A stretch of 64,000 nucleotides of DNA from Enterovibrio baiacu (GCF_004120195.1 NZ_SCHN01000020.1:36453-100452), one strand, 5' to 3'; positions 37,995-48,394 are shown, counted from the stretch's first letter. The notes: generated by a model from the letters alone, not told the origin. Numbers and translations are program-made.

Positions 37995-39281
37995 ATGCTT
38001 GAGCGTCTTTTTAAATTAAAAGAGCAAGGTACTGATATACGCACCGAAGTTATTGCAGGTTTAACCACCTTCCTGACAATGGCTTACATCATCTTTGTTA
38101 ACCCAGCAATCCTGTCCGAAACGGGCATGGATCGCGGCGCTGTTTTTGTTGCGACCTGTTTGGCTGCAGCGATCGGTTGTTTCGTGATGGGTTTGGTCGC
38201 TAACTACCCTGTAGCACAAGCACCAGGTATGGGCTTGAATGCCTTTTTCACCTACACCGTTGTATTCCAAATGGGATATTCATGGCAGGTGGCATTGGGT
38301 GCTGTGTTCCTTTCTGGTCTTTGCTTTATTGCACTGAGCCTGTTTAAAGTCCGTGAGTTAATCATAAACTCTATACCACTCTCTTTACGCACGGGCATTT
38401 CAGCAGGTATCGGTATGTTCTTGGCGCTTATCGCGCTGCAGAACTCAGGTATCGTTGTTGCGCACCCAGCGACCTTGGTGTCAATGGGTGACCTTTCAGC
38501 ATTCGCACCAGCAATGGCGGCATTGGGCTTCTTCCTGACAATTGGTTTGGTCAATCGCGGCATTAAGGGCGCGGTAATGATTGCCATCCTGATTGTGACG
38601 GCCATTTCGGTCATCACAGGCAATGTGGAGTACGCAGGCATTGTTTCTGCGCCGCCAAGCCTAGCGCCTACTTTTATGCAAATGGACCTGTCTGGCGCGC
38701 TTGATGTTGCCATGATCTCGGTTGTTTTTGCTTTCTTGTTCGTGGATCTGTTTGATACCGCGGGCACATTGGTGGGTGTTGCTACTAAAGCAGAGCTGAT
38801 GGACAAAGACGGCAAGCTTCCTCGCTTGAACCGCGCACTATTGGCTGACAGTACAGCGACAACCGTTGGTGCAGTGTTGGGTACATCAAACACCACATCA
38901 TTCATTGAAAGTGTATCGGGTGTTGCTGCGGGTGGCCGTACAGGTCTGACTGCAGTTGTTGTTGGTATTCTGTTCTTGTTGGCACTGATGTTCTCGCCAC
39001 TTGCGGGCATGGTTCCAGCGTATGCGACAGCGGGTGCATTGTTTTACGTTGCTATTCTTATGATGTCTGGTTTGGTGAGCGTTAACTGGCGTGACCTAAC
39101 AGAAGCGGCACCGGTTGTTGTGGTGTGTTTGCTCATGCCATTGACCTACTCAATCGCACACGGCATTGGTCTAGGCTTTATCTCTTACTGCGCAATCAAA
39201 GCGCTAAGCGGTAAAGGACGTGACGTACCTATTAGTATTTGGGTTCTAGCTGCGCTGTTCTTGCTGAAATTTGTTATGTAA
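37995..39281 (+). CDS. NCS2 (AzgA-like) purine permease
   Basis: A 428-residue inner membrane permease of the AzgA branch of the NCS2 family, which carries adenine, guanine or hypoxanthine. The family start RTEVIAGLTTFLTMAYIIFVNP, the substrate helix block APGMGLNAFFTYT and FDTAGTLVGVATKA are all present, with 12-14 hydrophobic segments. I chose ATG 37995 (AAGGA nine bases upstream); a TTG 12 codons earlier lies next to the PurR operator and is unlikely. It is followed by gpt after 65 bases. Which purine it prefers cannot be told by sequence alone. Confidence 0.93.
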   Translation: MLERLFKLKEQGTDIRTEVIAGLTTFLTMAYIIFVNPAILSETGMDRGAVFVATCLAAAIGCFVMGLVANYPVAQAPGMGLNAFFTYTVVFQMGYSWQVALGAVFLSGLCFIALSLFKVRELIINSIPLSLRTGISAGIGMFLALIALQNSGIVVAHPATLVSMGDLSAFAPAMAALGFFLTIGLVNRGIKGAVMIAILIVTAISVITGNVEYAGIVSAPPSLAPTFMQMDLSGALDVAMISVVFAFLFVDLFDTAGTLVGVATKAELMDKDGKLPRLNRALLADSTATTVGAVLGTSNTTSFIESVSGVAAGGRTGLTAVVVGILFLLALMFSPLAGMVPAYATAGALFYVAILMMSGLVSVNWRDLTEAAPVVVVCLLMPLTYSIAHGIGLGFISYCAIKALSGKGRDVPISIWVLAALFLLKFVM

Positions 39282-39346
39282 GACACAATACGCCGCAATT
39301 GAATCTGTGAGTTAAATGGCGACCGTCGCCACTGAGGTTTTTTAAA

Positions 39347-39805
39347 ATGAGCAACAAGTTTGTTATCACGTGGGACAACATGCAAATGTATACCCGCCAA
39401 CTGGCTGAGAAATTGTTACCTGCGGAACAATGGACTGGGATTATTGCAGTAAGTCGTGGAGGTCTTGTACCTGCAGCGATTCTTGCTCGTGAGCTAGGCA
39501 TTCGTCACGTAGATACTGTGTGTATTTCTAGCTATGACCATGATCACCAGCGTGACATGCGTGTTATCAAAAAAGCTGAAGGTGACGGCGAAGGCTTCAT
39601 CGTTGTTGACGATTTGGTTGATACTGGCGGCACGGCAGAAGTGATCCGTGAAATGTATCCAAAAGCGAAATTCGTGACCGTGTGTGCGAAACCTGCGGGT
39701 AAACACCTTGTCGACGATTACGTTGTCGACATTGCTCAGGATTGCTGGATTGAGCAACCATGGGACATGGGCATCACCTTCGTTGAGCCTGTTGCTAAGC
39801 GTTAA
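39347..39805 (+). CDS. gpt: Xanthine-guanine phosphoribosyltransferase
   Basis: Gpt salvages xanthine, guanine and hypoxanthine to their nucleotides with PRPP. The 152-residue protein equals E. coli Gpt in length and has [10 protein letters not shown], the PRPP motif [18 protein letters not shown] near residue 85, and [11 protein letters not shown] at the C terminus. It follows the purine permease; a compact palindrome GGCGACCGTCGCC lies between them at 39318-39330 and could be weakly attenuating. Import and salvage are thus paired under the PurR double operator. Confidence 0.96.
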   Translation: MSNKFVITWDNMQMYTRQLAEKLLPAEQWTGIIAVSRGGLVPAAILARELGIRHVDTVCISSYDHDHQRDMRVIKKAEGDGEGFIVVDDLVDTGGTAEVIREMYPKAKFVTVCAKPAGKHLVDDYVVDIAQDCWIEQPWDMGITFVEPVAKR

Positions 39806-39831
39806 TGATTGCTGAGCAAAATGATTGAAAG

Positions 39832-39855
39832 AAAAGCCCCGAAAGGGGCTTTTTT
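39832..39855 (+). terminator. Rho-independent terminator after gpt
   Basis: AAAAGCCCC, loop GAAA, GGGGCTTTT with six T in total. Confidence 0.9.
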
Positions 39856-40030
39856 GTCGCTGCCATATTCCCTCGCTTTTTCTCTCGTTGGTTTGCTCGT
39901 ATTTGTTCTTTGATTTATTTCGTCATCTCGCTTCCTTCTGGGGCTGCAATATCGATAACTGCTCTGTCGCTTTCTACTCGTCATGGTTTACACTAACGCC
40001 AGTTAAATCATCGACATTAGGGGTGGTTCC

Positions 40031-41284
40031 GTGAGCGCATCCGATTCCGAAAACCTTTCCGTAAAACTCTTCAAGCAACACAAGTTCGCCAGAGAAACAT
40101 CGACCATTGTAGGCTCCGCCACCAAAGCGAAAAAAGAATCACATGACGCGATTGATGGGGACAGTGATAGCCGCTGGTATCGTGTGTTACGCCGTCCTCA
40201 ATGGGTTTGGCAAGGTGTCGATCCCATTGAGATGGAAGAGACCTTGGCGCGCATTGCAGCCTCCGACAATGACAGAACCAACGACAGCCAACTTGATACC
40301 GTGGTGGGCTACCGTTCAGGAAACTGGGCGTACGAATGGACCCAGTGCGCGATGCGCCAGCAGCGAATTGCGCAAGAGTATGAAGAAAAAGGAAGCAAAG
40401 AAGCGGCCGCGAATGCGTGGCTAAGAACGAGCACGTATTTCAGCATCGCGGGATACCCCCATTTAAAAGGGGATACCTTGGCGCTTCAAGCTGAAACGCT
40501 CGCTAACAAGGCATTCCATTCAGCCATCGATAAATTGCCCTACAAAGTAAAGAGTGTGGTTGCGAAGGTAGACGGGAAGGCCCTCGAAGGCTTCTTGTAT
40601 CTACCGCACACTGATTCGCCTTTGCCTGTGGTGATTGTCAGTGGTGGCTTAGATAGCTTGCAGACCGATCTTTGGCGTTTGTTTGAAACCTATTTTGCCC
40701 CAGCCAATATCGCGATGCTGACCATTGATATGCCCTCAATTGGTCGAAGCGCACATTGGAATTTGTCAGAAGATAGCAGCCGTCTTCATCAAGCCATGTT
40801 GAATGAGTTAGCCTCTGTACCTTGGGTTGATCATCATCGCGTAGGCTTTCTGGGCGTGCGATTTGCGGCGAATGCCGCGGTGAGAATGGCGTTCGTCGAG
40901 CAAAACCGTGTGAAATCCTGTGTGTCCATTGGCGGTATGCTTCATGCCATGTTGGTAGACATCAAAAAACTCAATGCCGCACCTGCTATGTACCTTGATT
41001 CCATTGCATCACGGATGGGAAAAGGCAGCGCATCAGATTCGATGCTGACGCAACTGCAAGCGCTGTCGCTTAAAAACCAAGGATTGTTAACGGGCAGACG
41101 CACAAAAGTGCCTGTATTAGCGTTAAATTTGGAAAATGACCCCGTTTGCCCAAAAACCGACAATCAATTGGCTGCACTATATAGCCATGGCGGTAAAGCG
41201 ATGACGCTTCCGAATAAACCTATTCACGATGGATATCACAGGGCAATGGTGGAGACGATGAAATGGTTCGAGAAAACGTTGTGA
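40031..41284 (+). CDS. frsA: FrsA family esterase
   Basis: FrsA (YafA) is an alpha/beta-hydrolase that binds the dephosphorylated glucose-PTS protein IIA(Glc) and has carboxylesterase activity; a proposed pyruvate decarboxylase activity for the V. vulnificus protein was disputed. The 417-residue protein starts at GTG 40031 and shows RVLRRPQWVWQGVDPIE, VVGYRSGNWAYEW, a hydrolase core VVIVSGGLDSLQTD near residue 200 and IAMLTIDMPSIGRS. The order frsA-crl-proB-proA is as in E. coli. Confidence 0.93.
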   Translation: MSASDSENLSVKLFKQHKFARETSTIVGSATKAKKESHDAIDGDSDSRWYRVLRRPQWVWQGVDPIEMEETLARIAASDNDRTNDSQLDTVVGYRSGNWAYEWTQCAMRQQRIAQEYEEKGSKEAAANAWLRTSTYFSIAGYPHLKGDTLALQAETLANKAFHSAIDKLPYKVKSVVAKVDGKALEGFLYLPHTDSPLPVVIVSGGLDSLQTDLWRLFETYFAPANIAMLTIDMPSIGRSAHWNLSEDSSRLHQAMLNELASVPWVDHHRVGFLGVRFAANAAVRMAFVEQNRVKSCVSIGGMLHAMLVDIKKLNAAPAMYLDSIASRMGKGSASDSMLTQLQALSLKNQGLLTGRRTKVPVLALNLENDPVCPKTDNQLAALYSHGGKAMTLPNKPIHDGYHRAMVETMKWFEKTL

Positions 41285-41509
41285 TGAATATCTGCTCAAT
41301 GTCTCGAAATGAAGACGTAATTTAGAATCATGAGGTTCTAAGCACGAATTTTCGCTGGTTGCGTGTTATACAAGTAAGGTTAAGTGTTAAACAACATTGC
41401 GTACTTTAGGCGAGTTTTGTAAATGGTTATTTCTGAGTAGTACGCCTAACGACGTAAGCAAAATTAGACTGATTATAAATAGACTGGACTCGTCTTGAGG
41501 GATCTTGCT

Positions 41510-41914
41510 ATGACTGAAGAAACCAAAACCTTATCCCATGGAAGGCTGCTAACACGTTTTACCCAAATTGGGCCTTATCTTCGACAGAACAAATCGACAG
41601 AAGAACGTTACTTTTTCGATTGCTTGTCAGCCTGTGTGAATGCAAAGAAGCCACCTGAAAGCCGCGAGTTTTGGGGATGGTGGTTGGAATTGACACCGAA
41701 AGAAGGCGGATTTGAATACGCCTACAAGTTTGGCAAATTCAACACCGAAGGTGAGTGGCAATCGGACAATGTGCCGAAAAAATGCAGCAAAGAAGTCACG
41801 GAATCACTGGATGCGTTTTACAAGAAAATCTGCGATTTCGTTGAAGGTGAATTGCAATTAGAAATCACCGCGCTTCCTACACTTAAGCAACCAAAATTGG
41901 GTTCTGCTGCATAA
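41510..41914 (+). CDS. crl: Sigma factor-binding protein Crl
   Basis: Crl binds sigma-S and helps it join core RNA polymerase. The 134-residue protein has the family pattern SHGRLLTRFTQIGPYLR near the N terminus and REFWGWWLELTPKEGGFEY near residue 60, the region that contacts sigma-S. I chose ATG 41510, preceded by TGAGGGA; a TTG five codons earlier overlaps that site. It stands alone between frsA and proB with about 225 bases upstream that show no other gene. Confidence 0.94.
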   Translation: MTEETKTLSHGRLLTRFTQIGPYLRQNKSTEERYFFDCLSACVNAKKPPESREFWGWWLELTPKEGGFEYAYKFGKFNTEGEWQSDNVPKKCSKEVTESLDAFYKKICDFVEGELQLEITALPTLKQPKLGSAA

Positions 41915-42019
41915 ATTGGATGATTTGTCTCGAATCGTAACGAGATTGCGTTATTCGCTTGTTATCTTGGTCTGGGATTGATAAAAGAAGAGCTCATTTG
42001 CTTTTATGTTATCAATATC

Positions 42020-43177
42020 ATGTCAGGCCAAGAAAACGTTTCATCCGTTACTTCCGATGCTGGCGATAAGCAAGATCGCCAGACTATCGTTGTCAAACTC
42101 GGCACCAGTGTGCTTACTGGTGGCTCGACCAAAATCGATCGCGCACATCTTGTGGAGCTTGTGCGTCAGTGCGCCATGCTCATCCGTCAAGGGCATCAAG
42201 TCATTGTTGTTACGTCTGGTGCTATCGCAGCGGGCCGTCACCATCTCAATCATCCCAAACTCGCAAATACCATTGCCAACAAGCAAATGCTTGCAGCAGT
42301 GGGGCAGAGCCGTCTTATTCAAGAGTGGGAAAGCCTGTTCGACATTTACGGCATCCACATCGGTCAAATGCTTCTCACGCGTGCAGACCTTGATGATCGT
42401 GAGCGCTACTTGAATGCGCGCGATATGCTGCAAGCCTTGCTCGACAACAACATTGTTCCCGTTGTAAACGAAAACGATGCAGTGGCGACCGCTGAAATCA
42501 AAGTCGGTGACAACGACAACCTCTCTGCGTTGGTGGCCATCCTCGCCGAAGCAGACAAGCTGCTTCTTTTAACCGATCAGCCGGGCTTGTTTACCGCTGA
42601 TCCGCGTTCAAACCCAGATGCTGAACTTATTCGCGAAGTACACACCATTGATGAAACTTTGCATCAACTGGCTGGCGGCAGCGTGAGTGGACTGGGTACC
42701 GGCGGCATGGCTACCAAACTACAAGCTGCAGACGTCGCGCGCCGTGCGGGCATTGAAGTCACCATTGCGGCGGGCAGTCGCCCGGAAGTGATTCAGCATG
42801 TGGTGAACGGTCAACCCGCGGGAACGCGCTTCCTGCCGCTTGAGTCACCATTAGAAAGCCGCAAGCGTTGGATCTTGGCTGGCCCTCCGCCGGCAGGCGA
42901 CATCATTATTGATGCCGGAGCAGCATCTGCTGTTGTTGAGCGTCACAGCAGCTTGCTATCAAAAGGCATCGTGTCAGTGAAGGGCGCGTTTGATCGCGGT
43001 GCGGTTGCGCGTGTCTGTGATCAGAACGGCAAGCAGCTTGCTCGCGGTATCTGTCGCTATTCAAGTAAAGACTTGAGTGCCATCGCGGGTCGACACAGCC
43101 AAGACATTCAAGATATTCTGGGTTATGCACATGGACCTGTCGCGATTCATTGCGATGATTTGGTCGTAACCGATTAA
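42020..43177 (+). CDS. proB: Glutamate 5-kinase
   Basis: ProB phosphorylates glutamate, the first and feedback-regulated step of proline synthesis. The protein has the amino acid kinase domain ([15 protein letters not shown] near residue 20, [25 protein letters not shown] near 140, [15 protein letters not shown] near 220) and a C-terminal PUA domain. From ATG 42020 it is 385 residues, about 18 longer than E. coli at the N terminus ([18 protein letters not shown]). A TTG at 41978 is in frame, and neither start has a convincing ribosome binding site, so the start is uncertain. Confidence 0.93.
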   Translation: MSGQENVSSVTSDAGDKQDRQTIVVKLGTSVLTGGSTKIDRAHLVELVRQCAMLIRQGHQVIVVTSGAIAAGRHHLNHPKLANTIANKQMLAAVGQSRLIQEWESLFDIYGIHIGQMLLTRADLDDRERYLNARDMLQALLDNNIVPVVNENDAVATAEIKVGDNDNLSALVAILAEADKLLLLTDQPGLFTADPRSNPDAELIREVHTIDETLHQLAGGSVSGLGTGGMATKLQAADVARRAGIEVTIAAGSRPEVIQHVVNGQPAGTRFLPLESPLESRKRWILAGPPPAGDIIIDAGAASAVVERHSSLLSKGIVSVKGAFDRGAVARVCDQNGKQLARGICRYSSKDLSAIAGRHSQDIQDILGYAHGPVAIHCDDLVVTD

Positions 43178-43229
43178 TCCGATTGCGGGGTGTTCCGCAG
43201 TCGAAAAGGACGAAGCAATAGAGGCGAAA

Positions 43230-44498
43230 ATGAGTCTGCAAACCACCAGTTTACAGAGCATGGGACGTGCGGCGAAAGACGCTGCATATGCATTGGCAAC
43301 GGCACCTACAGCGCAAAAGAACCACGCGCTGGCCGTGATCGCTGATGAACTCGAGGCGAACGCAGCGGCGATTTTAGCGGCTAACGCCAAAGACATTGAT
43401 GCAGGCAGAGAGGCAGGTTTGCCCGATGCCATGCTTGATCGTCTACTACTCAACGAATCACGCTTGGCGGGCATTGCCGCTGACGTGCGCAATGTAATTT
43501 CTCTGTCTGACCCCGTCGGCAGCGAAATGGATTGTAAAGTGCTAGAAAATGGCATGACGTTGAGCCGTCGTCGTGAGCCCATTGGTGTTATTGGCGTGAT
43601 TTATGAAGCACGACCTAACGTGACCATTGATATCGCGTCTCTTTGCCTGAAAACCGGTAATGCGAGCATTCTTCGCGGTGGCCGTGAAACGTTTCACTCA
43701 AACGTTGAGTTGGTGAAGGTCATTCAAACCGCGCTTGAAAAAGCCAATCTGCCTGCCTCGTCTGTTCAGTACATTGAAAAGCCGGATCGCGAATTGGTGG
43801 GTGAATTGCTTCGCCTCGACGATTACGTGGACATGATCATCCCTCGCGGCGGTGCGGGTTTGCACAAGATGTGTAAAGAGAACAGCACCATCCCAGTGAT
43901 CATTGGCGGCTTTGGTATCAGCCACATGTACGTGGATAAAACCGCCGATCTCGATCGGGCGTTGGATTTGATCATCAACGCGAAAGCACAGCGTCCATCA
44001 GCGTGTAACGCACTGGATACTTTGCTGGTGAACAAAGACATTGCGGCCGAATTGTTTGAAAAGCTGACACCGCTCCTCAATGACAACAAGTTGAAAGTGG
44101 TTGCTGAGAAAGCGGCGCTGCCATTGCTGAACAGTGTGGCGGATCTGCAAGAAGCTGGCGACGGTGATTTTGATACAGAATGGCTGAGCTACACGCTAGG
44201 CGTGGCATTGGTGTCTGATGTTCATTGCGCGCTAGCCCACATGCGTGAGCACAATGCGAGCCACTCGGATGCTATCTTGACCAACGACCTGATGGCGATG
44301 GAAGCTTTCATCAATGGAGCAGGCTCGGCTGCCGTGTATGTGAATGCCTCTACACGCTTCACAGACGGCGCTCAGTTCGGTTTAGGTGCAGAAGTTGCTG
44401 TGTCTACCCAGAAACTACATGCTCGCGGTCCTATGGGCTTAGAGGAGCTGACAACCTACAAATGGGTAGGTAAAGCGGATTATCTGTCTCGCCCTTAA
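43230..44498 (+). CDS. proA: Gamma-glutamyl phosphate reductase
   Basis: ProA reduces glutamyl 5-phosphate to glutamate semialdehyde with NADPH, second step of proline synthesis. The 422-residue aldehyde dehydrogenase-like protein has [18 protein letters not shown] near residue 115, the nucleophile Cys in [13 protein letters not shown] near 255, and the C-terminal [16 protein letters not shown]. It follows proB by 52 bases and ends at a terminator, a standard proBA operon. Confidence 0.97.
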   Translation: MSLQTTSLQSMGRAAKDAAYALATAPTAQKNHALAVIADELEANAAAILAANAKDIDAGREAGLPDAMLDRLLLNESRLAGIAADVRNVISLSDPVGSEMDCKVLENGMTLSRRREPIGVIGVIYEARPNVTIDIASLCLKTGNASILRGGRETFHSNVELVKVIQTALEKANLPASSVQYIEKPDRELVGELLRLDDYVDMIIPRGGAGLHKMCKENSTIPVIIGGFGISHMYVDKTADLDRALDLIINAKAQRPSACNALDTLLVNKDIAAELFEKLTPLLNDNKLKVVAEKAALPLLNSVADLQEAGDGDFDTEWLSYTLGVALVSDVHCALAHMREHNASHSDAILTNDLMAMEAFINGAGSAAVYVNASTRFTDGAQFGLGAEVAVSTQKLHARGPMGLEELTTYKWVGKADYLSRP

Positions 44499-44520
44499 TC
44501 GGGAAGTGGATTATCGAAGT

Positions 44521-44547
44521 AAAAGGCGCTGATTCAGCGCCTTTTTT
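44521..44547 (+). terminator. Rho-independent terminator after proA
   Basis: AAAAGGCGCT, loop GATTC, AGCGCCTTTT with six T in total. Confidence 0.9.
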
Positions 44548-44631
44548 GTCGATGGCGTTTGTATATCGCTACCTCTAGGGAGGGTTTAAGGCTACGCTAT
44601 GCCGTGATTGTTTGAATGACGATGGCCTTAG

Positions 44632-45555
44632 ATGGATTACGCGACACTTTCCCGCATTAGCGTTAAACACTTAACCGTGATGCATGTGCTCTTGATGACG
44701 CATAGCGTAACGGCGACAGCCAATATTTTGTGTGTCACGCCATCGAGTGTGAGCAAGGCGTTGGCACAGCTCAAAACACAATTGAACGATGAGCTTTTCT
44801 TCCGAACTGGAAATCAACTTGCACCCACGCAATATGCATTGAGCATCGGCCCAGCAATCCACAATGTGCTGTCGAACATTAATGGTATTTTCCAACAAGG
44901 GGAGTTTGCGCCAGAGACCTTCACAGGCACACTTTCCTTATCGATGCGTGAAAGCACGTTTGAGCTTTTCGCCCCTCAGCTTGGGAACATTTCTCAGCAG
45001 TTGAGTGACCATGCTCAGTTAGTGATCTCCACCAAAGAGCAATTCAGCTTTGAAGCATTACTGAGCGGGAAGATCGATTTTCTGCTGCTGCCTCATGACA
45101 TCAGCCAGCCACCGACACACAGTAAGAACTTGGTGTGGAAAGTGATTCTGAATGATGAAATGGTCTGCTTGATGAATCACCATCATCCGCTTTCCAAAGG
45201 TGAGCTGACGATAGAGAACTACCTGAGTTATCGACATATTCGTGTGATCGACAAAGACTTGGCTGAACCTTACTTTGAGCAGACACTCACGCAGCGCCAT
45301 GGTGCAAGAAACATTGCCACCATGGTGGCGGATTTTGGTTCGGCAGCCTTAATGTGCCAGCATTCGCCGTATTTGTTTACGTGCTCGAAGCGCTGGGCTG
45401 AAACTGCGCTGCAAGGAAAAGGGCTGGTGGCTAAAGCGTTACCGTTTGATTACGGGCAAGTGGCGTACAGCTTGGTGTGGAATACCGTGAGTTTGAACAA
45501 CCCAGCGTGCCGTTGGCTGCATGACCAACTGGTTGGCGACACGGCAGAAGTTTAG
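44632..45555 (+). CDS. LysR family transcriptional regulator
   Basis: A 307-residue LysR-type regulator. The N-terminal winged helix-turn-helix spans about residues 10-65 (SVTATANILCVTPSSVSKALAQLKTQL), followed by an effector-binding domain of the type 2 periplasmic fold (TGTLSLSMRESTFELFAPQL onward). The recognition helix SSVSKALAQL is typical, although Cys in ANILCVTP is unusual. No Shine-Dalgarno sequence is obvious. Its stop overlaps the convergent yjjW stop by four bases, which suggests regulatory or at least evolutionary linkage with yjjI-yjjW, but its targets and effector are unknown. Confidence 0.88.
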   Translation: MDYATLSRISVKHLTVMHVLLMTHSVTATANILCVTPSSVSKALAQLKTQLNDELFFRTGNQLAPTQYALSIGPAIHNVLSNINGIFQQGEFAPETFTGTLSLSMRESTFELFAPQLGNISQQLSDHAQLVISTKEQFSFEALLSGKIDFLLLPHDISQPPTHSKNLVWKVILNDEMVCLMNHHHPLSKGELTIENYLSYRHIRVIDKDLAEPYFEQTLTQRHGARNIATMVADFGSAALMCQHSPYLFTCSKRWAETALQGKGLVAKALPFDYGQVAYSLVWNTVSLNNPACRWLHDQLVGDTAEV

Positions 45556-46433
45556 GTATAAATCGTCGGCAATTGCATGGGGCGATTGATCTTCGAGAAC
45601 AGCAAATCGTGGAAGCGGTTCATCTCGCTTTCACTGCATTTTTCCCACGTTAGCGCTTCACCCATTACACCGTGGTGCTGAAACGCGTTTAGGCGAATCT
45701 TTACGTCTTTAGGCAGAGTATTGAGGTAATCGCCGACGGCATCCACTTCCGTATCCAAGTCACTTTTCCCCGGAATATGAAGCAAACGCACTTCGTGCAG
45801 TTTTCCCATCTCAGCCAGCAAGTCGATAGTGTCAATGACACGGTGTTTATCGCGGCCAATGAGCCAGCGGTGCGTCTCGGATTGCCAAGATTTTAAATCA
45901 ATCATTGCGCCATCAAGGTAAGGGGCAACACGCTCCCAACCTGCGCGAGACAATGAACCGTTGCTGTCGATAAAGCATGTCAGGTGTGACAACGCAGGAT
46001 CGGCTTTTACGGCTTTGAACAGCTCGATGATGAATGGCAGTTGTAGCGTGGCTTCGCCGCCTGACACCGTAATGCCGTTCAGGAAAAAGTGGTGTTGGCG
46101 AACCAAGGCCAGCATGTTGTCCAAGCTGTAGCTGACAATTTTTGGATTGGATTTGTGAGGGCACACGTCGATGCAAAGATCGCAATGGGTGCACTTTTCG
46201 GCATCCCAAACCACTTTGCCTTCAGCACTGAATGACAGCGCATCAGCAGGGCAGGGCGCCACGCAATCGCCGCAATCGGTGCAGTGATTGATGGTATGCG
46301 GGTTGTGGCAGGTAATGCAGTCGAAATTGCAGCCCTGCAAAAAGATGACCAGGCGGTTGCCCGGTCCATCGACACAAGAGAATGTCAGGATACGGCTGAC
46401 CAATGCGTTTGTCTTACTCGGTTTCACTGACAT
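45552..46433 (-). CDS. yjjW: Glycyl radical enzyme activase YjjW
   Basis: A 293-residue radical SAM activase expected to install the glycyl radical on YjjI. The radical SAM cluster is CNFDCITC (CxxxCxxC) near residue 33, preceded by SCVDGPGNRLVIFLQG. An inserted double ferredoxin-like domain carries CTDCGDCVAPC and CTHCDLCIDVC, as in PFL-type activases with auxiliary 4Fe-4S clusters. GITVSGGEATLQ is the SAM GGE motif. It lies 17 bases after yjjI with GGAG before its ATG. Confidence 0.93.
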   Translation of the reverse strand: MSVKPSKTNALVSRILTFSCVDGPGNRLVIFLQGCNFDCITCHNPHTINHCTDCGDCVAPCPADALSFSAEGKVVWDAEKCTHCDLCIDVCPHKSNPKIVSYSLDNMLALVRQHHFFLNGITVSGGEATLQLPFIIELFKAVKADPALSHLTCFIDSNGSLSRAGWERVAPYLDGAMIDLKSWQSETHRWLIGRDKHRVIDTIDLLAEMGKLHEVRLLHIPGKSDLDTEVDAVGDYLNTLPKDVKIRLNAFQHHGVMGEALTWEKCSESEMNRFHDLLFSKINRPMQLPTIYT

Positions 46434-46450
46434 TCTCCGGTGGTATGCGA

Positions 46451-47992
46451 TTACTTGTAAACAGGCGTGGTCTCGAAGCTCACCACACGTGGTGCGCGGT
46501 CAAGAATACCTGTGTTGCAAGCCGCTTCTGCGCCCAACCACGTGGTGTTCTTACGAGAACCTTCATCGTCGTATTTCGCGATATCAGACAGTTTGATCAT
46601 GTAACCCGTTACGCGTACCAGATCGTTTGACGCAACGTTCGCGGTGAACTCGCGGTAGCCCATGTTGATCGCACCCTTACACAGGTTGAACATGGCTTCT
46701 GGGTTTGATTTTACTGTCTCGTCGATGGTCAGAATGTCACTGATACCCGAGGTGTAGTATTTGTGGTGACCAGCGGTTGCGTGAACGTAAGTCACTGGGT
46801 CTGGTTCAGTACCGTAAGGGATACGAACGCCCGGCGTTACGTCTTTATCGATGCTGATGCCACCTTGTGAGTGCAGTACCGCTTTACCGTTCAGGCCGTA
46901 CTTCACAGGGTTTGCCTCAACCTGCTCCGCCAGTTTTGCAGAGATAGCGTGGCCCAGTTCGTTTGCCGCGATGTCGTGACCGTACTTCAGTGACTGACCG
47001 TCTTTCTCCATCAGGATGTTGACGGCTTCCGCCATGCCGTAAATACCGAACATAGGCGCGAAACGACCTTCTTCAATCAGACCTTCTGTTGCCAGGAAGT
47101 GTTTGAAGTAGTTTGAAGACTCGTGCAGGAAGCTGCTACGAACGTCCATCAGTTCAACCATCAGCTTGCTGTACGTTGGCAGCACAGCGTTCAGGAAGTC
47201 TTCAGCACTTTCCGCTTTCTCAGCCGCGTGCTTCAGGTTCATACGCACCAGGGTGTTAGAACCGCCAGCCAGTGGCAGCGAGTTGTAGCAGCTTACGATA
47301 CCGAAACGCTTGTCACCGTACGCGGCAGCGTGCATTGGGTAGTTCGCGATGTGTGGCTTGCTGCACTCAACGATGTTTGAGGTTGCTTGACGCAGCAGGT
47401 CGTCAGACGTTACCGCTGGGTCGTACATGAAGGTCAGGTTCGGTGCGATTTGCTTCAGCTCAGCATCTACGCGCAGGATAGTGCGACAGATGATGTTGTC
47501 TGCCGGGCCGATGTTCGCGTGCATAAATGCGTCTGGCAGGGTGCGGTCCAGCATGATCCAGAAACGCTTAATTTTTTGGTAGATCTCTTCGTCTGACAGT
47601 TCGCCCACGTAAGGCATCAGCACGTCATCCAGTTGACCCACGTAAACCGGAATGTTGGTCACAGACGGAACGTGGTGGTAGATGATGTTCAGCATGTTCA
47701 GCGCATCATCCAGGTTCTCTGCTGGAGACAGCTCTAGGTACTCAGAACCCTGAGACAGGAACTTTGCGTAGTCTGGCAGTACGTAGCGTGGTTTGAACGG
47801 TGCGTGACCTTCAAACATGTCACAGATAACGCCGTCTTTCATCGCCTGCTCGATATCGTCAGAGATATCCATGTAAGGCAGGCTTGCTTCTGCCTCCAAC
47901 GCCAGCCATTGGTTTTTCTGCTTTGGCGACAGGGTTGGGTTGTTGATGATTTGGTAGAAACGTTCTTGAAGTTCTGTCAGATGCTTGCTCAT
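46451..47992 (-). CDS. yjjI: Glycyl radical enzyme YjjI family
   Basis: A 513-residue glycyl radical enzyme of the YjjI (DUF3029) group, close in size to E. coli YjjI (516). The C-terminal glycyl loop is seen as VRVTGYMIKLSD near residue 465, matching RV-x-GY, and a candidate thiyl cysteine is in FGIVSCYNSLPLAGG near 237. The group is shorter than pyruvate formate-lyase and its reaction is not established. It is paired with the activase gene yjjW, so the system needs oxygen-poor conditions. No exact FNR site was found upstream. Confidence 0.93.
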   Translation of the reverse strand: MSKHLTELQERFYQIINNPTLSPKQKNQWLALEAEASLPYMDISDDIEQAMKDGVICDMFEGHAPFKPRYVLPDYAKFLSQGSEYLELSPAENLDDALNMLNIIYHHVPSVTNIPVYVGQLDDVLMPYVGELSDEEIYQKIKRFWIMLDRTLPDAFMHANIGPADNIICRTILRVDAELKQIAPNLTFMYDPAVTSDDLLRQATSNIVECSKPHIANYPMHAAAYGDKRFGIVSCYNSLPLAGGSNTLVRMNLKHAAEKAESAEDFLNAVLPTYSKLMVELMDVRSSFLHESSNYFKHFLATEGLIEEGRFAPMFGIYGMAEAVNILMEKDGQSLKYGHDIAANELGHAISAKLAEQVEANPVKYGLNGKAVLHSQGGISIDKDVTPGVRIPYGTEPDPVTYVHATAGHHKYYTSGISDILTIDETVKSNPEAMFNLCKGAINMGYREFTANVASNDLVRVTGYMIKLSDIAKYDDEGSRKNTTWLGAEAACNTGILDRAPRVVSFETTPVYK

Positions 47993-48394
47993 GGAAAAGA
48001 CCCTACTTTAATTTGGGTTTATTCTAAGCGCGAATCCGGTTTGCCACTATTGAACAATCAAGAAGCATATTTTTCCAAAATGGAAATCCGCGAGGTATTT
48101 GGAAGCAGTGTTGAAAGGTACTGGAGGAGAGAGAGGTTAGAGCACTTGCTGTAGTTGGGCTTGCGCTCTGTGTAACTCAAAAATGTCCCTTTCCAAGCTA
48201 GCGGGCTTACCCTCATACTTTATATAAAGGTGCTCAACCTTTTATTCTAATAGGTCTAGCGTTTAGTAAACTTGGCACATATCACTTTCAAAACAATAGG
48301 TTGCTATGATAAGAGGCTTACCTAATTTGTTTAATTGTTTGACTCCATAAGTTATGATGTTTGAGTATTGTTTAATATATGGATTGTTCAATTA
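47993..48394. other. 402-bp divergent gap between yjjI and the PIN-like gene
   Basis: No recognised gene. Base composition shifts from mixed to clearly AT-rich at about 48180, marking the edge of the probable foreign segment. A near-FNR palindrome TTGAACAATCAA at 48050-48061 has the wrong spacing. Promoter elements for the PIN-like gene cannot be assigned with confidence (TTGACT near 48340 is the best -35 candidate). Confidence 0.5.

Noticed and set aside
38252..39010. A 252-residue open frame on the minus strand inside the purine permease
   Set aside because: It is a shadow of a GC-rich membrane protein gene; it has no start signals and no family pattern, and the plus frame is a clear NCS2 permease.
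42006..42413. A 135-residue plus-strand frame overlapping the start of proB
   Set aside because: It is an out-of-frame shadow of proB; the proB frame has all kinase motifs.
48050..48061. FNR-like palindrome TTGAACAATCAA upstream of yjjI
   Set aside because: The half-sites are two bases too close compared with TTGAT-N4-ATCAA, so an FNR dimer should not bind well.
47804..48154. A 116-residue plus-strand frame crossing the yjjI start
   Set aside because: Most of it is antisense to yjjI; the remaining 24 codons (from 48079) are not supported by spacing or conservation that I can see.
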